A DNA stretch of 64,000 nt. Origin: Cylindrotheca closterium. Taxonomy: Eukaryota > Bacillariophyta > Bacillariophyceae > Bacillariales > Bacillariaceae. A program made the translations under genes and the position numbers. The notes below the pieces were generated by a model that saw only the letters and a list, made by a program, of their open reading frames with translations, searched no databases and was not told where the DNA came from. The first letter of the stretch is position 1, and the number at the start of each line of letters is the position of its first letter. Positions 38,614 to 50,514 of this stretch are shown here, piece after piece. The stretch covers positions 1 through 64,000 of the forward strand of contig CAKOGP040002502.1 of NCBI GenBank assembly GCA_933822405.4. The letters run 5' to 3'.

Positions 38614-38774
38614 AAAGGTTCATATATCTGATGCAACATCACGGAATACACACAAAGCTACTACAAGTACCATACAACCAATAGAATAACATGCGAAATA
38701 GAAAATCAGATACAAGTCCTAAAATACTTACAGTCCATTTGCTTGGACTGATGTGAGAGAAGAGGGGTTTTCAG

Positions 38775-38876
38775 CGAAGCTCTTCGTCCATGCCGAACGA
38801 TCCAGCAAAGATCATGATGACCCGAAATGCCGCTTTCCGCCATTTGGTTCCCAACGCTGCGTTCGTATCATCATAA
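38775..38876 (+). pseudogene. orphan tail of a globin-like gene
   Basis: Encodes RSSSSMPNDPAKIMMTRNAA followed by FRHLVPNAA and a stop. This is the C-terminal module of the family (closest to the tails of E and F) without any globin-like domain upstream. It is the remains of a deleted or recombined paralogue. Confidence 0.75.
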
Positions 38877-39381
38877 CGTGCCGTAAACAGAAGAAATAAC
38901 CAAGCGATAGCCAACTGGATGGAACTCCATCTTTCTGTGAGTATACTTGCAAACAAGTATTGCGGAGATGATCGCCTGACCGTCGTTCATAGGGTCAATA
39001 TTGAGTCCATTGGTTCGACCACTTCTCTCAGAGAAATAAAACAAGTCGAACGTTGGGTCGATTGAGTCAGAGGGAAAACGAGGATTACAGCATGTATATA
39101 TGTGGCCAACTGCGACATGATGCGACACGGAGCTAAAAGAAAATGTGTACTACTAAATTAATATCTTAAATCTCCGTGTTCACGTGCACACCCACAAAGT
39201 ACAGTAGTAAGCAAAACTGCCCGGGGAAAAGAAGACGGGCCACTTTGCAGATTAGATCGATTGTGTAGCCTTTCGGTAGGTAGATTGTGAGCAATCACGA
39301 TATTGCATAATATTACATTGATTTTGCAGCTCGGTGGTGTGCAGCAATCCCGATATTGTAGATTACATGAGACTTGGGCTG
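38877..39381. other. intergenic, no gene seen
   Basis: Lies between the orphan tail and the convergent gene E. No coding frame. Confidence 0.5.
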
Positions 39382-40104
39382 TTACGCAGCTTTGGGAAGC
39401 AAACGGCGGTTGGAGGCAGCTCGAGCCATCAGGATCTTTGCTCGATCATCGAGGATCGACCTGGAAGAAGAGCTACGTTGAAGGCGTCCTTTCTGGTCTT
39501 TGGTCTCTACTGTAGTAGCTTGAGAAACTAAACTGCGAGAGGATGCAGCTCGGTTCAGACTGCGAGAGGATTCAGCTCGATTCAAACTGCGAGAGGAAGC
39601 AGCTCTTTCCAAACTGCGAGAAGAGGCAGCTCGAACCATCATGATTCTTGCTGGATCAATGGACATGGCAGTCGACCTTTGTGCAGGGCCTTTGTTCTCT
39701 TCGTCAAACATCTTGCAAATTTCGGCGAAACGATCCCTGCACATTCCAAAAACTTCTCCTTCGACCATGGAATCCCGCAGGGCGGCCGCGAAGTGAAGTT
39801 GCAACTTTCGCAATTGAAAACGACTTAATCCAAGTTCGAAGAGAGCGTAGTTTGTCATGAGAATTTGGTTGCGGATGGTGCTGTTGACCAGGCTGGACTT
39901 GAGCTTGTATCCGAAGACCCTCTTGATGAGATTGGTAATTTGATCGGCCAGTTCCTCAGCATCCATTCCCTTTAAGGCAACTTCGAGATCAAGATCTTGC
40001 AAGGCGCTTTCACTAAACGTCATGATCAAATTGTAGAGTTGGCTTTCTCCGCCAATTTGTTCTATAAGGGCGATAAGTGGGGATTGACTTTTGTTGCACA
40101 GCAT
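39382..40104 (-). CDS. divergent truncated-globin-like protein E with repeated tail
   Basis: 240 residues, the only family member on the minus strand. Globin-like part: LIALIEQIGGESQLYNLIMTF, LDLEVALKGMDAEELADQI, TNYALFELGLSRFQLRKLQL. The E-helix His of the others is Gln here. The tail is expanded: SIDPARIMMVRAASSRSL, then three further SRSL units (ERAASSRSLNRAESSRSLNR), a spacer, and DDRAKILMARAASNR ending PKAA. The RAAS units fit basophilic (AGC-type) kinase sites, which is a suggestion only. Confidence 0.7.
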   Translation of the reverse strand: MLCNKSQSPLIALIEQIGGESQLYNLIMTFSESALQDLDLEVALKGMDAEELADQITNLIKRVFGYKLKSSLVNSTIRNQILMTNYALFELGLSRFQLRKLQLHFAAALRDSMVEGEVFGMCRDRFAEICKMFDEENKGPAQRSTAMSIDPARIMMVRAASSRSLERAASSRSLNRAESSRSLNRAASSRSLVSQATTVETKDQKGRLQRSSSSRSILDDRAKILMARAASNRRLLPKAA

Positions 40105-41275
40105 TGTGTATACTCCTATGTTGTGATGTTGTTTGAAATTTCTGTTCTGGAATTTGTGATCATCACAGCATGCGACAGCTTCTAAAATATATTATGGAGG
40201 AAATCCTCCCTTATTTATGTGGCACAAATGCCAGCAGTCATTTTATTATTCCTTCCGTGCGTTATTGTTTCGTGTAATACACAGTATATTATGCACCAAA
40301 CAGTGAAGTACTGTACGGTACAGTATATCACGAGTGACTGAGACTTTGCCGAATCGGATCGGCGAAAAACTATCAACGGGCCGACTTTCAAAACTGGCAA
40401 TCAAAAACACCAAAACTGCCCCATATAATATATACGGAAGTCAGTAAGGGCCATTATTACGGCACGGAAGGATGAGATCGATGACGATCATTCATTATAC
40501 TGGATTTTATGTTTGTGCAGTGAATGAGAGTCGGACGCCCCCATCGAAGTTCAGCTGATCAGTTTGCGTGGAGGAGAAGAGAGGAGGATACCTACGCTTT
40601 AGAAAAAGTATGATGATGCGGGTAGTAGTACGACTGCAACTAACTGCCTCTAGCACATTCACGACTATCATATGAAATCTATCAACAACGCTTCTACTAT
40701 CGACTGTAGTATGACAGCGGCTCTCTATTAGTCAAACCCCATAATTGTTCCAAGCCACTTGGTTGCTAGCTAGTACTACTTTCGTCCGACCATCGTTTCT
40801 TTGCTGAACAGTTTGCCGATAATGACTCAGAGTGTCTACTGACATACGTACCAGGCTTTGATTGGCAGGGGACGATGGCCTTGAATGGAACGCTGGCATT
40901 TGAAAAGGGCTGATTTGACGTCGACAATAATTCCTATTCGCTTTGGCCCTTCATTCCAATGTCGCAAAGTGTGTTATTTTACTGTTCATATACGGTGCAC
41001 GTGTTCAGTGTACCGGTACCGGCACATGTGTTCCGGTATATCATATAAAATACATAAAATATATACCATCGAAAAGATTCGGGAATATTTTTATACCGGA
41101 AACTTTACGCCGCGATATTTTCCGTTTCCACCGCAGCCGGGCACCACGACCGAACTTATTTGTACGAGTAGATTTCACATTGACGATACCGTATCCTTCT
41201 TTTGGTTGCGATATGGCTCACAAACTACAAACCAGAAAATCCAAAAGCCACACATCAAAGTAAGTATTTACAACG
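40105..41275. other. intergenic, divergent upstream regions of E and F
   Basis: 1.2 kb without a credible gene. ACCGGTA palindromes cluster near 41012. GTAAGTA at about 41261, just before the ATG of F, resembles a splice donor, so the leader of F may be spliced or its start may differ. Confidence 0.45.
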
Positions 41276-42043
41276 ATGCACAACGAAAGCGAAACGCCAC
41301 TTGCCGCTCTTATCGAACAAATCGGTGGAGAAAGCCAATTCAATTTCTTGATCAGGACGTTCAGTGAAAGCGTCTTGCAAGATAATGAATTGGAAGTTGC
41401 CTTCAAGGGCATGAATGATGCTGAAGCTCTTACTGATCACATGGCCAACCTCATCAAGAGAGTCTTCGGATACAAATGCAAGTCCAGTATGACCAACAGT
41501 ACCATCCGCGGCCAGATTATCTTGAGAAACTACGCTCTCTTCGACCTTGAACTACGCCGTAGTCACTTGCGCAAGTTGCAACTTCACTTTGAAGCTGCCA
41601 TGCGGGACTCCATGGTCGAAGGGGATGTCTTTGAACACTGCAGGGATCGTTTCCATGACCTTTGTAAGATTTTCGACTCACGGAGTAGAGGTCTTCAAAA
41701 AAGCTCTCCTTCCATTATGTCGATCAATGACCCAGCAAGCATCATGATTCGAGCTGCCTCCGACGAACGTTTGAAAGGAGGCCTCAATGATCCAGCAAGA
41801 AAAAAGATGGTTCGACCTGTCTCCAACGACCGTTTCAAAGGTCTTCTTCAACAACGAAGCTCTTCTTCCACGTCGATCCTCAATGATCCAGCAAAGATCA
41901 TGATGGGTCGAACTGCCTCTAACGAGCTTTTGAAAGGCCTTCAACGCACCAGCCCTTCTTCCAGGTCGACCCTCGATGATCGAGCAAAGCTCCTGATGGC
42001 TCGAGCTGCCTCCAACCGACATTTGCTCCCCAATGCTGCATAA
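41276..42043 (+). CDS. divergent truncated-globin-like protein F with repeated tail
   Basis: 255 residues. Globin-like part: LAALIEQIGGESQFNFLIRT, LEVAFKGMNDAEALTDHM, LRNYALFDLELRRSHLRKLQ. The tail holds four modules: INDPASIMIRAASDERLKGG, LNDPARKKMVRPVSNDRFKG, LNDPAKIMMGRTASNELLKG and LDDRAKLLMARAASNRHLLP. The shorter relatives A, B and D have one such module, so the module has multiplied in tandem. No proximal His. Longest member of the cluster. Confidence 0.7.
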   Translation: MHNESETPLAALIEQIGGESQFNFLIRTFSESVLQDNELEVAFKGMNDAEALTDHMANLIKRVFGYKCKSSMTNSTIRGQIILRNYALFDLELRRSHLRKLQLHFEAAMRDSMVEGDVFEHCRDRFHDLCKIFDSRSRGLQKSSPSIMSINDPASIMIRAASDERLKGGLNDPARKKMVRPVSNDRFKGLLQQRSSSSTSILNDPAKIMMGRTASNELLKGLQRTSPSSRSTLDDRAKLLMARAASNRHLLPNAA

Positions 42044-42218
42044 GTTCTCCTTTTTTATGCAATATCGTCATTGCACACAACCTTGTCCTTCACATAATCG
42101 ATTTTTAATTTTAAATAATAGAACACGCAAATACAATATAATAGTATCAAATAAAACTTCTCACAATCAATATAATAGCATGATCCACAAAACATATGTC
42201 CTTTTATAGTTTACTTAT

Positions 42219-43325
42219 TTATTCATCCGTGGGGCTAAAGGTCCATTGGATACTCGATTCTTCGTCATCGTACTTGTTCCAAGCAGCAGCCCACAAACTC
42301 GCTCCCAACCAGCAGATCCAGTCTGGACGATGAGGATAGGTTGAAATCAGCTGTAGCTTTGGTGCGAGCGCGGCCAAGCTCTTTGTTTTGACAGGAGTAT
42401 GAGTCATAATTTCTTGTTCCGGTGTCACCAGCTTCAATGGGGTCGGGTTGCCTTCTAGAATGGACTTGACTCGTTGTATCACGCGGCGTGACAAATCTGG
42501 AAACAGCAAGGAACCTTCTCCAGCAAAGACAATGTTAGAGACACAATTGTGCCTGACATCTGTTGGACACTCTTCCATGGTCTTGAGAACGGCAATGACG
42601 GCGGAGTTCGGATTGTTCTCATTCAGAAACAAGTCCTCCATAGCAGGGGTCCATTCCACTTGCAGTTTGTTTTCTTTTGCCTCCTCTTGGTCTTGCTCTT
42701 GTTCTTGTTCTTGCTCTGGTTGAATCATCAAATTCCCATATCCAATGGGAACACTTTGGTATGTATACGGCAGAAGGTGCCCATCCGAGTGACAGACAGA
42801 AACTGTTTCGTCCTTGCTGACATGGACAATCAATCCTCGTTTCCATCCTTGTGCCACGGGCAAGATTTCCAGATTGCTCCACACCGTCACGGCCGGTACA
42901 CCCTTGTTCCAAAGCAATTGTTGCAATGCCTTGATCAAGTTGGAGGAAGCCAAATGGGGCAAGACACAAACGACCCGCCGCGTGGTTGGATTGCACATGA
43001 GACGATCGTAAACTTTGGATATGACCGGAGAAAGCACATTGTACCACTGGGTGTCCGTCAAGTTTTGATTCAAGGAGAATGGTTTGGAGGTGTCGTGGGA
43101 AGTGAACTCCTCTAGGGACAGTGTGTGATGCGGCTTGGTCTGTTCGGCGTAACCGACCCTTAAAATTTGCGAATGATTCAATTCCAAGACAATGGGAGTC
43201 CGAGAGATGGCAAAGGTTCGGACTGCCGTTCGGGCACCAAAGCGATTGGTACGTCGCACTGTGCTTCGAGACGCTGTGGTTCGAGGATTGGATCCAACGG
43301 ATGAGGATCCTTTGCTATCCAACAT
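42219..43325 (-). CDS. divergent actin-related protein
   Basis: 368 residues, no intron seen. Actin-fold landmarks: an N-terminal LELNHSQILRVGYAEQ (the strand pair of the first nucleotide loop), VVCVLPHLAS, a second ATP-binding segment GWKRGLIVHVSKDETVS, FAGEGSLLFPDLSRRVIQRV (the conserved G-G-x-S-x-x-P motif is altered to GEGSLLFP), and DWICWLGASLWAAA near the end. The phosphate-binding loops are degenerate, as in Arp10/Arp11-type dynactin subunits, so nucleotide binding is uncertain. An acidic Glu/Gln insertion (EQEQEQEQDQEE) lies mid-protein. Arp10/Arp11-like identity is the best guess. It shares a 416-bp upstream region with the divergent kinase gene. Confidence 0.7.
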   Translation of the reverse strand: MLDSKGSSSVGSNPRTTASRSTVRRTNRFGARTAVRTFAISRTPIVLELNHSQILRVGYAEQTKPHHTLSLEEFTSHDTSKPFSLNQNLTDTQWYNVLSPVISKVYDRLMCNPTTRRVVCVLPHLASSNLIKALQQLLWNKGVPAVTVWSNLEILPVAQGWKRGLIVHVSKDETVSVCHSDGHLLPYTYQSVPIGYGNLMIQPEQEQEQEQDQEEAKENKLQVEWTPAMEDLFLNENNPNSAVIAVLKTMEECPTDVRHNCVSNIVFAGEGSLLFPDLSRRVIQRVKSILEGNPTPLKLVTPEQEIMTHTPVKTKSLAALAPKLQLISTYPHRPDWICWLGASLWAAAWNKYDDEESSIQWTFSPTDE

Positions 43326-43741
43326 GATGCTGTACTAATATTGCCTTGAGGATGACACAGAGACAACAATAACAATACAGTATTATTGATGATGATGATG
43401 ATGATGCTGTTATTTTGATTTTCATGATTGCATTGTCGTTCCAGTAGCTTCCGGGTTATCTTTCCTCCTGTGGGAAGGCGGGCAGGCGGACAATTTATTA
43501 GAATGAATCAATCAGTTGAAGTCGTCTGGGTCCAAAAATGCTGACCAAATTGAATTGATCAAATCGCCCCCGCCAAAAATGACAAAAATACGTGTACAAT
43601 AATATGCGGTGTGACACGAGTTTTTCGTGTTTTTCGTGTCAGAATATTCTTATTGAACTTATTGAGCAAGACTATAAAAATTGATCCAGGTTCTCCTGCA
43701 CCTCGTATCTGTTGCTTTATAGCACCCATTAGAAAACAGTC
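43326..43741. other. bidirectional intergenic region
   Basis: Divergent upstream region of the actin-related and kinase genes. Contains a (GAT)n run at about 43386-43405 and no coding frame. Confidence 0.5.
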
Positions 43742-45389
<1,648 letters not shown>

Positions 45390-45941
45390 ATGCTCACACT
45401 GGTTTTTTTTATTTCTCGTTTCGCGCATCTCATCTCTCACCAGACGTCAACCTTCTCGAGTGATGATTGGAGGATCTGTATGGATGATACAACAAGCAAG
45501 AGTTGGGTATCGGTTGTCACAATCATTTTGGTCTTTGCCGCTACTTGTGATTGCCTTTTTGTACCTTCAATTATTCCGAGGCATGGTCTCGGAGTAATAA
45601 GACTAGCTAGCTAGCTACATGCTGTATGTTTCACCAGTGATCTACGAGAATTAGGAACACTTGCAGTCGACGCCCTATACCTTGTTCAGATCTGCTACAA
45701 CATCATATATATAATACATAGAACTTAGATCCAAAACCAGTTGCAGACAAATGTGTGTTGTGAGTGTGTGTGTGTGTGTATAACTGCTTGTTGTTATTTT
45801 TCCTTCCTACTACAAATTAGTTACTATATTATGTAATGTCTATATATATAACTAGGTCTTGCCACATTTCTCTCCTTTAAAAATTCTCTTTTTCTTGTTT
45901 CATTTCGCTTTCTTTGTTTCTTTCTTTCTTTCTTTCTCTCT
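45390..45941. other. intergenic between convergent genes, with a possible extra kinase exon
   Basis: 45444-45597 is open in the kinase frame if 45386-45443 is spliced, and encodes SFWSLPLLVIAFLYLQLFRG before a TAA. Further right are a (TG)n run near 45763-45778 and a TTTC-rich tract at about 45905-45940. No separate gene. Confidence 0.5.
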
Positions 45942-47610
45942 TTATACAGCCCCATGCTTGAGCATTTGATTGGCAATGCGCAAAAATCCAGCAATGTTAG
46001 CTCCGGCAAACAGATCACCACGGCAATTGAACTCATTGGCCGTGGTCTTGATTTCTTGATAGATGCGATCCACTTCAGTCTTGAGTTCTTCGTCCGTAGC
46101 TTGGGGGCCCAAGGAATGGACAATGGCTGGTCCAGACATGGTCATGGTATGAGGTCCGTATAGGACACCTCGCTTCTTGAGGACCTTGCGGGCGGCGGGA
46201 GTGACACATTCTTGACCACCTTCCAAGACGAGCTTGCATCCCAAATCGGCAACTGCATTGACGGCAGCTTCATCCATTCCGTGCATCTCTCCACAAGGAA
46301 TGCAAATATCGCATGGAATATCCAACAAGTTTTCTGGCTTGTTGAATTGGGCAGTGGTGGAGGACATGACATATCGTCCCAAAAGAGCACCGCGTTCGGA
46401 TTTGATGGTATCAATGGTGGACAATTTGTGTTCGGTGATACCCTCGGGTTCGTAGACGTGACCACTGGCATCGCTGAGTGTAATGGGAACGGCTCCATAC
46501 TCCAATAGCTTTTGGGCGACACTTCGTGCCACCTTGCCGGCACCGATAATCAAGCAGCGCTTGCCCTTGAGCGAGTCTCCCTTGTCTTGGAGCAACTTTT
46601 CGCCAAAGTGAACGAGTCCAAATCCGGGAGCCTGAAATGTATAGTTGGGGAGAAACGAAGGAAGGAAATTGAAAGTGGGTTAGAATGTATTGTACATCAT
46701 AAAGCCACACCAACACAATGAACAATGAACAATGGATCCACAATCATTCGCATATAGTAGTAGTACGTACACTTTCAAATTGAGAAGATGACAAAAAGTT
46801 GGCAGGCATTTGTCCAATGATTCTCTTGTATTGACCAAGCATGAATCCCATTTCTTCCTGTCCGACACCTTCTCCCATCCATGGAACATCTTGATCTGGT
46901 CCAATGTACTTGGCCAATTCGGTCATGTAGGATTGGCAAAAGCGTTGGAGTTCTCCTTCCGACTTGTCCAATGGATTGAAATCAGATCCACCCACAGCGG
47001 ATCCACGTGGGAATCCAGTGACGGCATTGGCAAAGACTTGATCAAATCCTAGACAATGCACCACGCTGTGGGTCATGTGCGGTCCGAAATGGAGGGAACC
47101 GGAATAGGGCCCAAGTGCCGACGAATATTGGACCCTCCATCCTCGATTGAGTCGATTGATCCCAAGATCGTCAATCCACGCCACGCGGAATTGCAAAAAG
47201 CGTTCCGGCTCAATGAGTGTCTTGGCCACAAAGGCGTACTTTGGGTTTCGGTCAAAAATTGGTGACAAACACTGCAAAGTGGCCGTGAGGGATTCAATGT
47301 ATTCGGCCTCGTGGGCATCTCGTCTCAAGGCTTCTCTGATAATCAAGTTGGAAGCTTCCATGCCGGTCTTGAAACGAACATCTCCTTGACGACGAAAGAG
47401 GGGCTTGTTTCTCCAGGTTTTGGAGACTTTTACGGTCTGATGAACTCCGTCTTCGCTCGTAATCAACGAGTTCTTGGGAATGTTCATTGGCTCTTTGGGT
47501 TGTTGGTACTCGTTGGGAGCGCTGGAGAAAACACGGACTGTACTCAATCCTCCTCTTGTGGTAGAAGGAAGAGCAGCTAGTGCCTTGGAAACGCTGCGAG
47601 ACAACATCAT
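45942..47610 (-). CDS. glutamate-dehydrogenase-like protein lacking catalytic residues
   Basis: Two exons (47610-46771 and 46631-45942) with a 139-nt GT-AG intron give 509 residues. It begins with an organelle-type presequence (SRSVSKALAALPSTTRGGLS). The fold of hexameric GDH is clear: FLQFRVAWIDDLGINRLNRG, GGSDFNPLDKSE, RFCQSYMTELAKYIGPD, then a Rossmann domain (CLIIGAGKVARSVAQKLLEY, LSDASGHVYEPEG). However the three lysines needed for glutamate/2-oxoglutarate binding and catalysis (K89, K113, K125 of Clostridium GDH) are Ser170, Ala194 and Val206, and the catalytic Asp (D165) aligns with Gly246. The NAGG substrate motif is also gone. The dinucleotide loop is kept. Probably a pseudoenzyme or a dehydrogenase of changed specificity. 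Confidence 0.85.
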
Positions 47611-47938
47611 CGTTACTACAATACTTCTTTTTGATGCAAGTGCCGTTTGCTGTGTGCCAGGTGCTGTAGTGTCTCAGAGAAAAAAAAGATCTTCCTTCGC
47701 TTTTTTGTGCAGTTCTGTTCGAAGTAGAATGTCGTTGCGACATTTCGCCTTCGTAGTACTGAAGTAGTCCCAATAGAAGCATTGGCCAAGAAATTCGAAA
47801 AGATACGCGCACGCAAGATGGGCGACAAAATTAGCCGCAACGCAAATTCAACTTGATTTGGATGCAGCTTGAATCAATCATCGAATCATCTGAACAAAGA
47901 CACATTGCCTAATACTGAGATACTGTAGTAGCGGCAAC
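47611..47938. other. bidirectional intergenic region
   Basis: Divergent upstream region of the GDH-like and first translocator genes; no coding frame. Confidence 0.5.
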
Positions 47939-50134
47939 ATGAAGAAACTTTCCTTGTTGCAGTTGACAGCAGTGCTTTCAATAGCCTTGTCTTCGGTCAT
48001 CAGCACAGTAAAGGCCAATTCATCGCCCTACACTACTGGCAACTTTCGAGTCGTAGTTGATCCATCCGCAGCTCTCCACAACAAAAAGACCTCGCGGCAA
48101 CGAAATGGGTTCCTGTCTCCATCATCACTGCAACACGACGAAGATGCTAGAAGACGCTTGTCTGCAACAAAAGACAACAATGGCTTGCAAACTATGCTAG
48201 AGAAATTGCGCGTCAAACAACGGTGTTCGGAAACCTTGAGCATTGTGTCAGACAAGTCCAAGGTGGTGCTCTCCAAATGCAAACAGGTGGCCTCACACTA
48301 TTCCAAAGCGGAAATTGGCTTGTATGCCTCGCTTGCGTGTGCGCTCACATTTGCCTTGCAAGGTGCGTTTTCTTCGAACCGAAAGATCCAGAATAGCATT
48401 GGAATTGCCCATGTTTCGGTGCAAGTGTCCTTTTGAAATCAAAATGCATGCATGCATGCATTCATTCATTCATTCATTCATCCATCCATCCATCCATCAA
48501 AAACAAAAGCACAGCTCCAAAGCACTCCAATTTGTATATGCTCACCTTGCGCCTTGCCTTGCCTTGTGTGTGATTATCACCATTTTCATTATTATTATTA
48601 TTATCAGCTGTCTTTGCCAAGACTCCTTGCAAGACACTCGATGTTGGAATCATTACCTACCTACTGTCCATGGCCTCCAGCAGCCACTACATGCCCATCG
48701 AATTGGCCAACCCCAAGCGAACCTTACAGATCTACACGACTCCCTCGGTCTTTTCCACTGATGGCAAGACGTATATCAGGCTCATTCGAAAGGGATCCAA
48801 AAGCATGACCTACCACAAGAAGAAGACGATTGCCTCGTCGTCCCAAGAATCTCAAGTCCGAATGGAACCCGTCCAAACCTTTTATCACTCGACCGGACGA
48901 GAGCCAGCGGCAGATCCAGCCTCGCACAATGCCGTCCTCCAAAACATGACCCCCTACATGAGACAAAAGCTCAAGGCCCGTCGGATGCGAGGTGGTGGGA
49001 CGCATGCCGGTTTAATGGAACGATTGACCATTGGATTTTACTTTGGAGCCTGGTACGCCCTCAATATTGTGTACAACAGTAAGTTTTTGGAAGGAGTATG
49101 TTATGCATTGGATCAGAAAGAAAGAGAGAGAGCATGTCATTTTGGAAACTGACAACGATATTCTAACGCTCTCCTGCTGCTGCTGCTGCTGCTGCTATTT
49201 TATCATAGTCATCAACAAGAAGGTCTTGAATGTGCTTCCAGCTCCACTTATTGTAGGAACCTTTCAATTTGGTATCGGTGCGCTCTACTGTGCCCTCGTT
49301 TGGTTGGTCAAATTACGGCCCATGCCCAAACTTACCGCCAGTGGAAAACAAGCAGTTATCACCGTGGGTATGTATCATGCCCTCGGACAATTGGCCAGTA
49401 TGATTAGTTTGGGAGCGGGACCTGTCTCGTTTACGCACATTGTCAAGGCGATGGAACCCTTTTTCAGTGCGGTCGTTTCTGGGCTCTACTTTAAAAAGTG
49501 GATGAAGCCACAAGTCTACTTGACATTGGTGCCCGTGGTCTGTGGTGTGGGATATGCCTGCATGAAGGAGCTCAACTTTTCGTGGCTTGCCTTTGGAGCA
49601 GCCATGTCGAGCAACTTATTCTTTGCCTTGCGAGCCGTCATGTCCAAACTTGCCTTGTCGGGAGGTTCGTCGGGTACCAACTTGACTCCACCCAACATGT
49701 TTGGATTGGTCACTTGGGCCGCCTTCTTTTTGTCTGTCCCATTGGCAATTTTTGGAGAAGGCAAGTCGTTTATGGGATTGTGGGATACGGCTTTGAAGAC
49801 GGTAGAAAGTCACGGACAATTCTACAAGTCATTGGTCATTTCGGGTTTGGTCCATTACTTGAACAATGAAGTCATGTACTTGGCATTGGGCAAGGTCCAT
49901 CCAGTGACATTGGCCGTTGGAAATACCATGAAGCGGGTCTTTATTCTGGTAGCCTCGGTCATGGTCTTTCGCAACAAGATTACCGTCCAAGCTGGTATTG
50001 GATCGGGAGTTGGTATTGGTGGAGTCTTGCTGTACAGTCTCACCAAGCAATACTATGAAAACTTGGAACAAGCAGCCGCTGCCAAAGCACCAAAGACCGT
50101 GGGGAAGAGGTTTCGATTTGGAAAAAAGGTTTGA
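47939..50134 (+). CDS. triose-phosphate/phosphate translocator with long N-terminal extension
   Basis: Exons 47939-48362, 48608-49078 and 49209-50134 (introns 245 and 130 nt) give 606 residues. The C-terminal about 310 residues are a drug/metabolite-transporter-type TPT: FYFGAWYALNIVYNIINKKV, SFTHIVKAMEPFFSA, LFFALRAVMSKLAL, HYLNNEVMYLALGKVHPVTL, NTMKRVFILVASVMVFRN; these contain the Lys/Arg residues that bind phosphate in TPTs. It exchanges triose phosphate or a relative across a plastid membrane. The precursor opens with a signal peptide (LLQLTAVLSIALSSVISTVK), as needed for the diatom four-membrane plastid, and MRGGG before the transporter resembles a mature plastid N-terminus. Usual length is near 400, so about 200 extra residues lie between signal and transporter. 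Exon 1 could belong to a separate gene. Confidence 0.8.
48442..48498. repeat. compound microsatellite in intron 1
   Basis: Tandem GCAT, then TTCA, then TCCA units follow one another within the first intron of the translocator gene. A (CTG)n run at about 49170-49195 lies in intron 2. Confidence 0.9.
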
Positions 50135-50514
50135 TTCTACAGTACAGTATTGGGATCATATTATGATCAAGCAAGAAAAAAATCTTATATATGTGATGTG
50201 ACTATCACATAATCGTCATCATTGTCCATACATTTATTGGGAGAAGAAACAAGAGAATAGCCTAAGAGCATGAGTACCCTGTAAGAATATAAATGGAAAC
50301 GTACAGTATACCGATATTGGACTACAGTAACGTACACCAGACTTCGAACAAACCTGGGGCATGATTTAGTTGTATTGTAGTTTGTGTCTGTCCGTCGACT
50401 CCCAAGACATCACAACCCTTTCGCGCGCTTTATTTTTGTGTGCATCGCCGATCTTTTGCAATCATGACAACATCAACAAAAAGGTCCATTCATTCTTGCT
50501 ACTATACTCCCACT
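50135..50514. other. intergenic between the translocator paralogues
   Basis: No gene seen. An in-frame ATG at 50464 could extend the next gene. Confidence 0.5.

Noticed and set aside
32260..42043. CRISPR-like or phage-type defence island for the repetitive block
   Set aside because: Repeats are tandem with no unique spacers, the genes are eukaryotic with introns nearby, and there are no Cas or phage genes.
47294..47812. 172-codon minus-strand frame near the GDH-like start
   Set aside because: Overlaps the presequence and first exon of the GDH-like gene in another frame and lacks any family feature.
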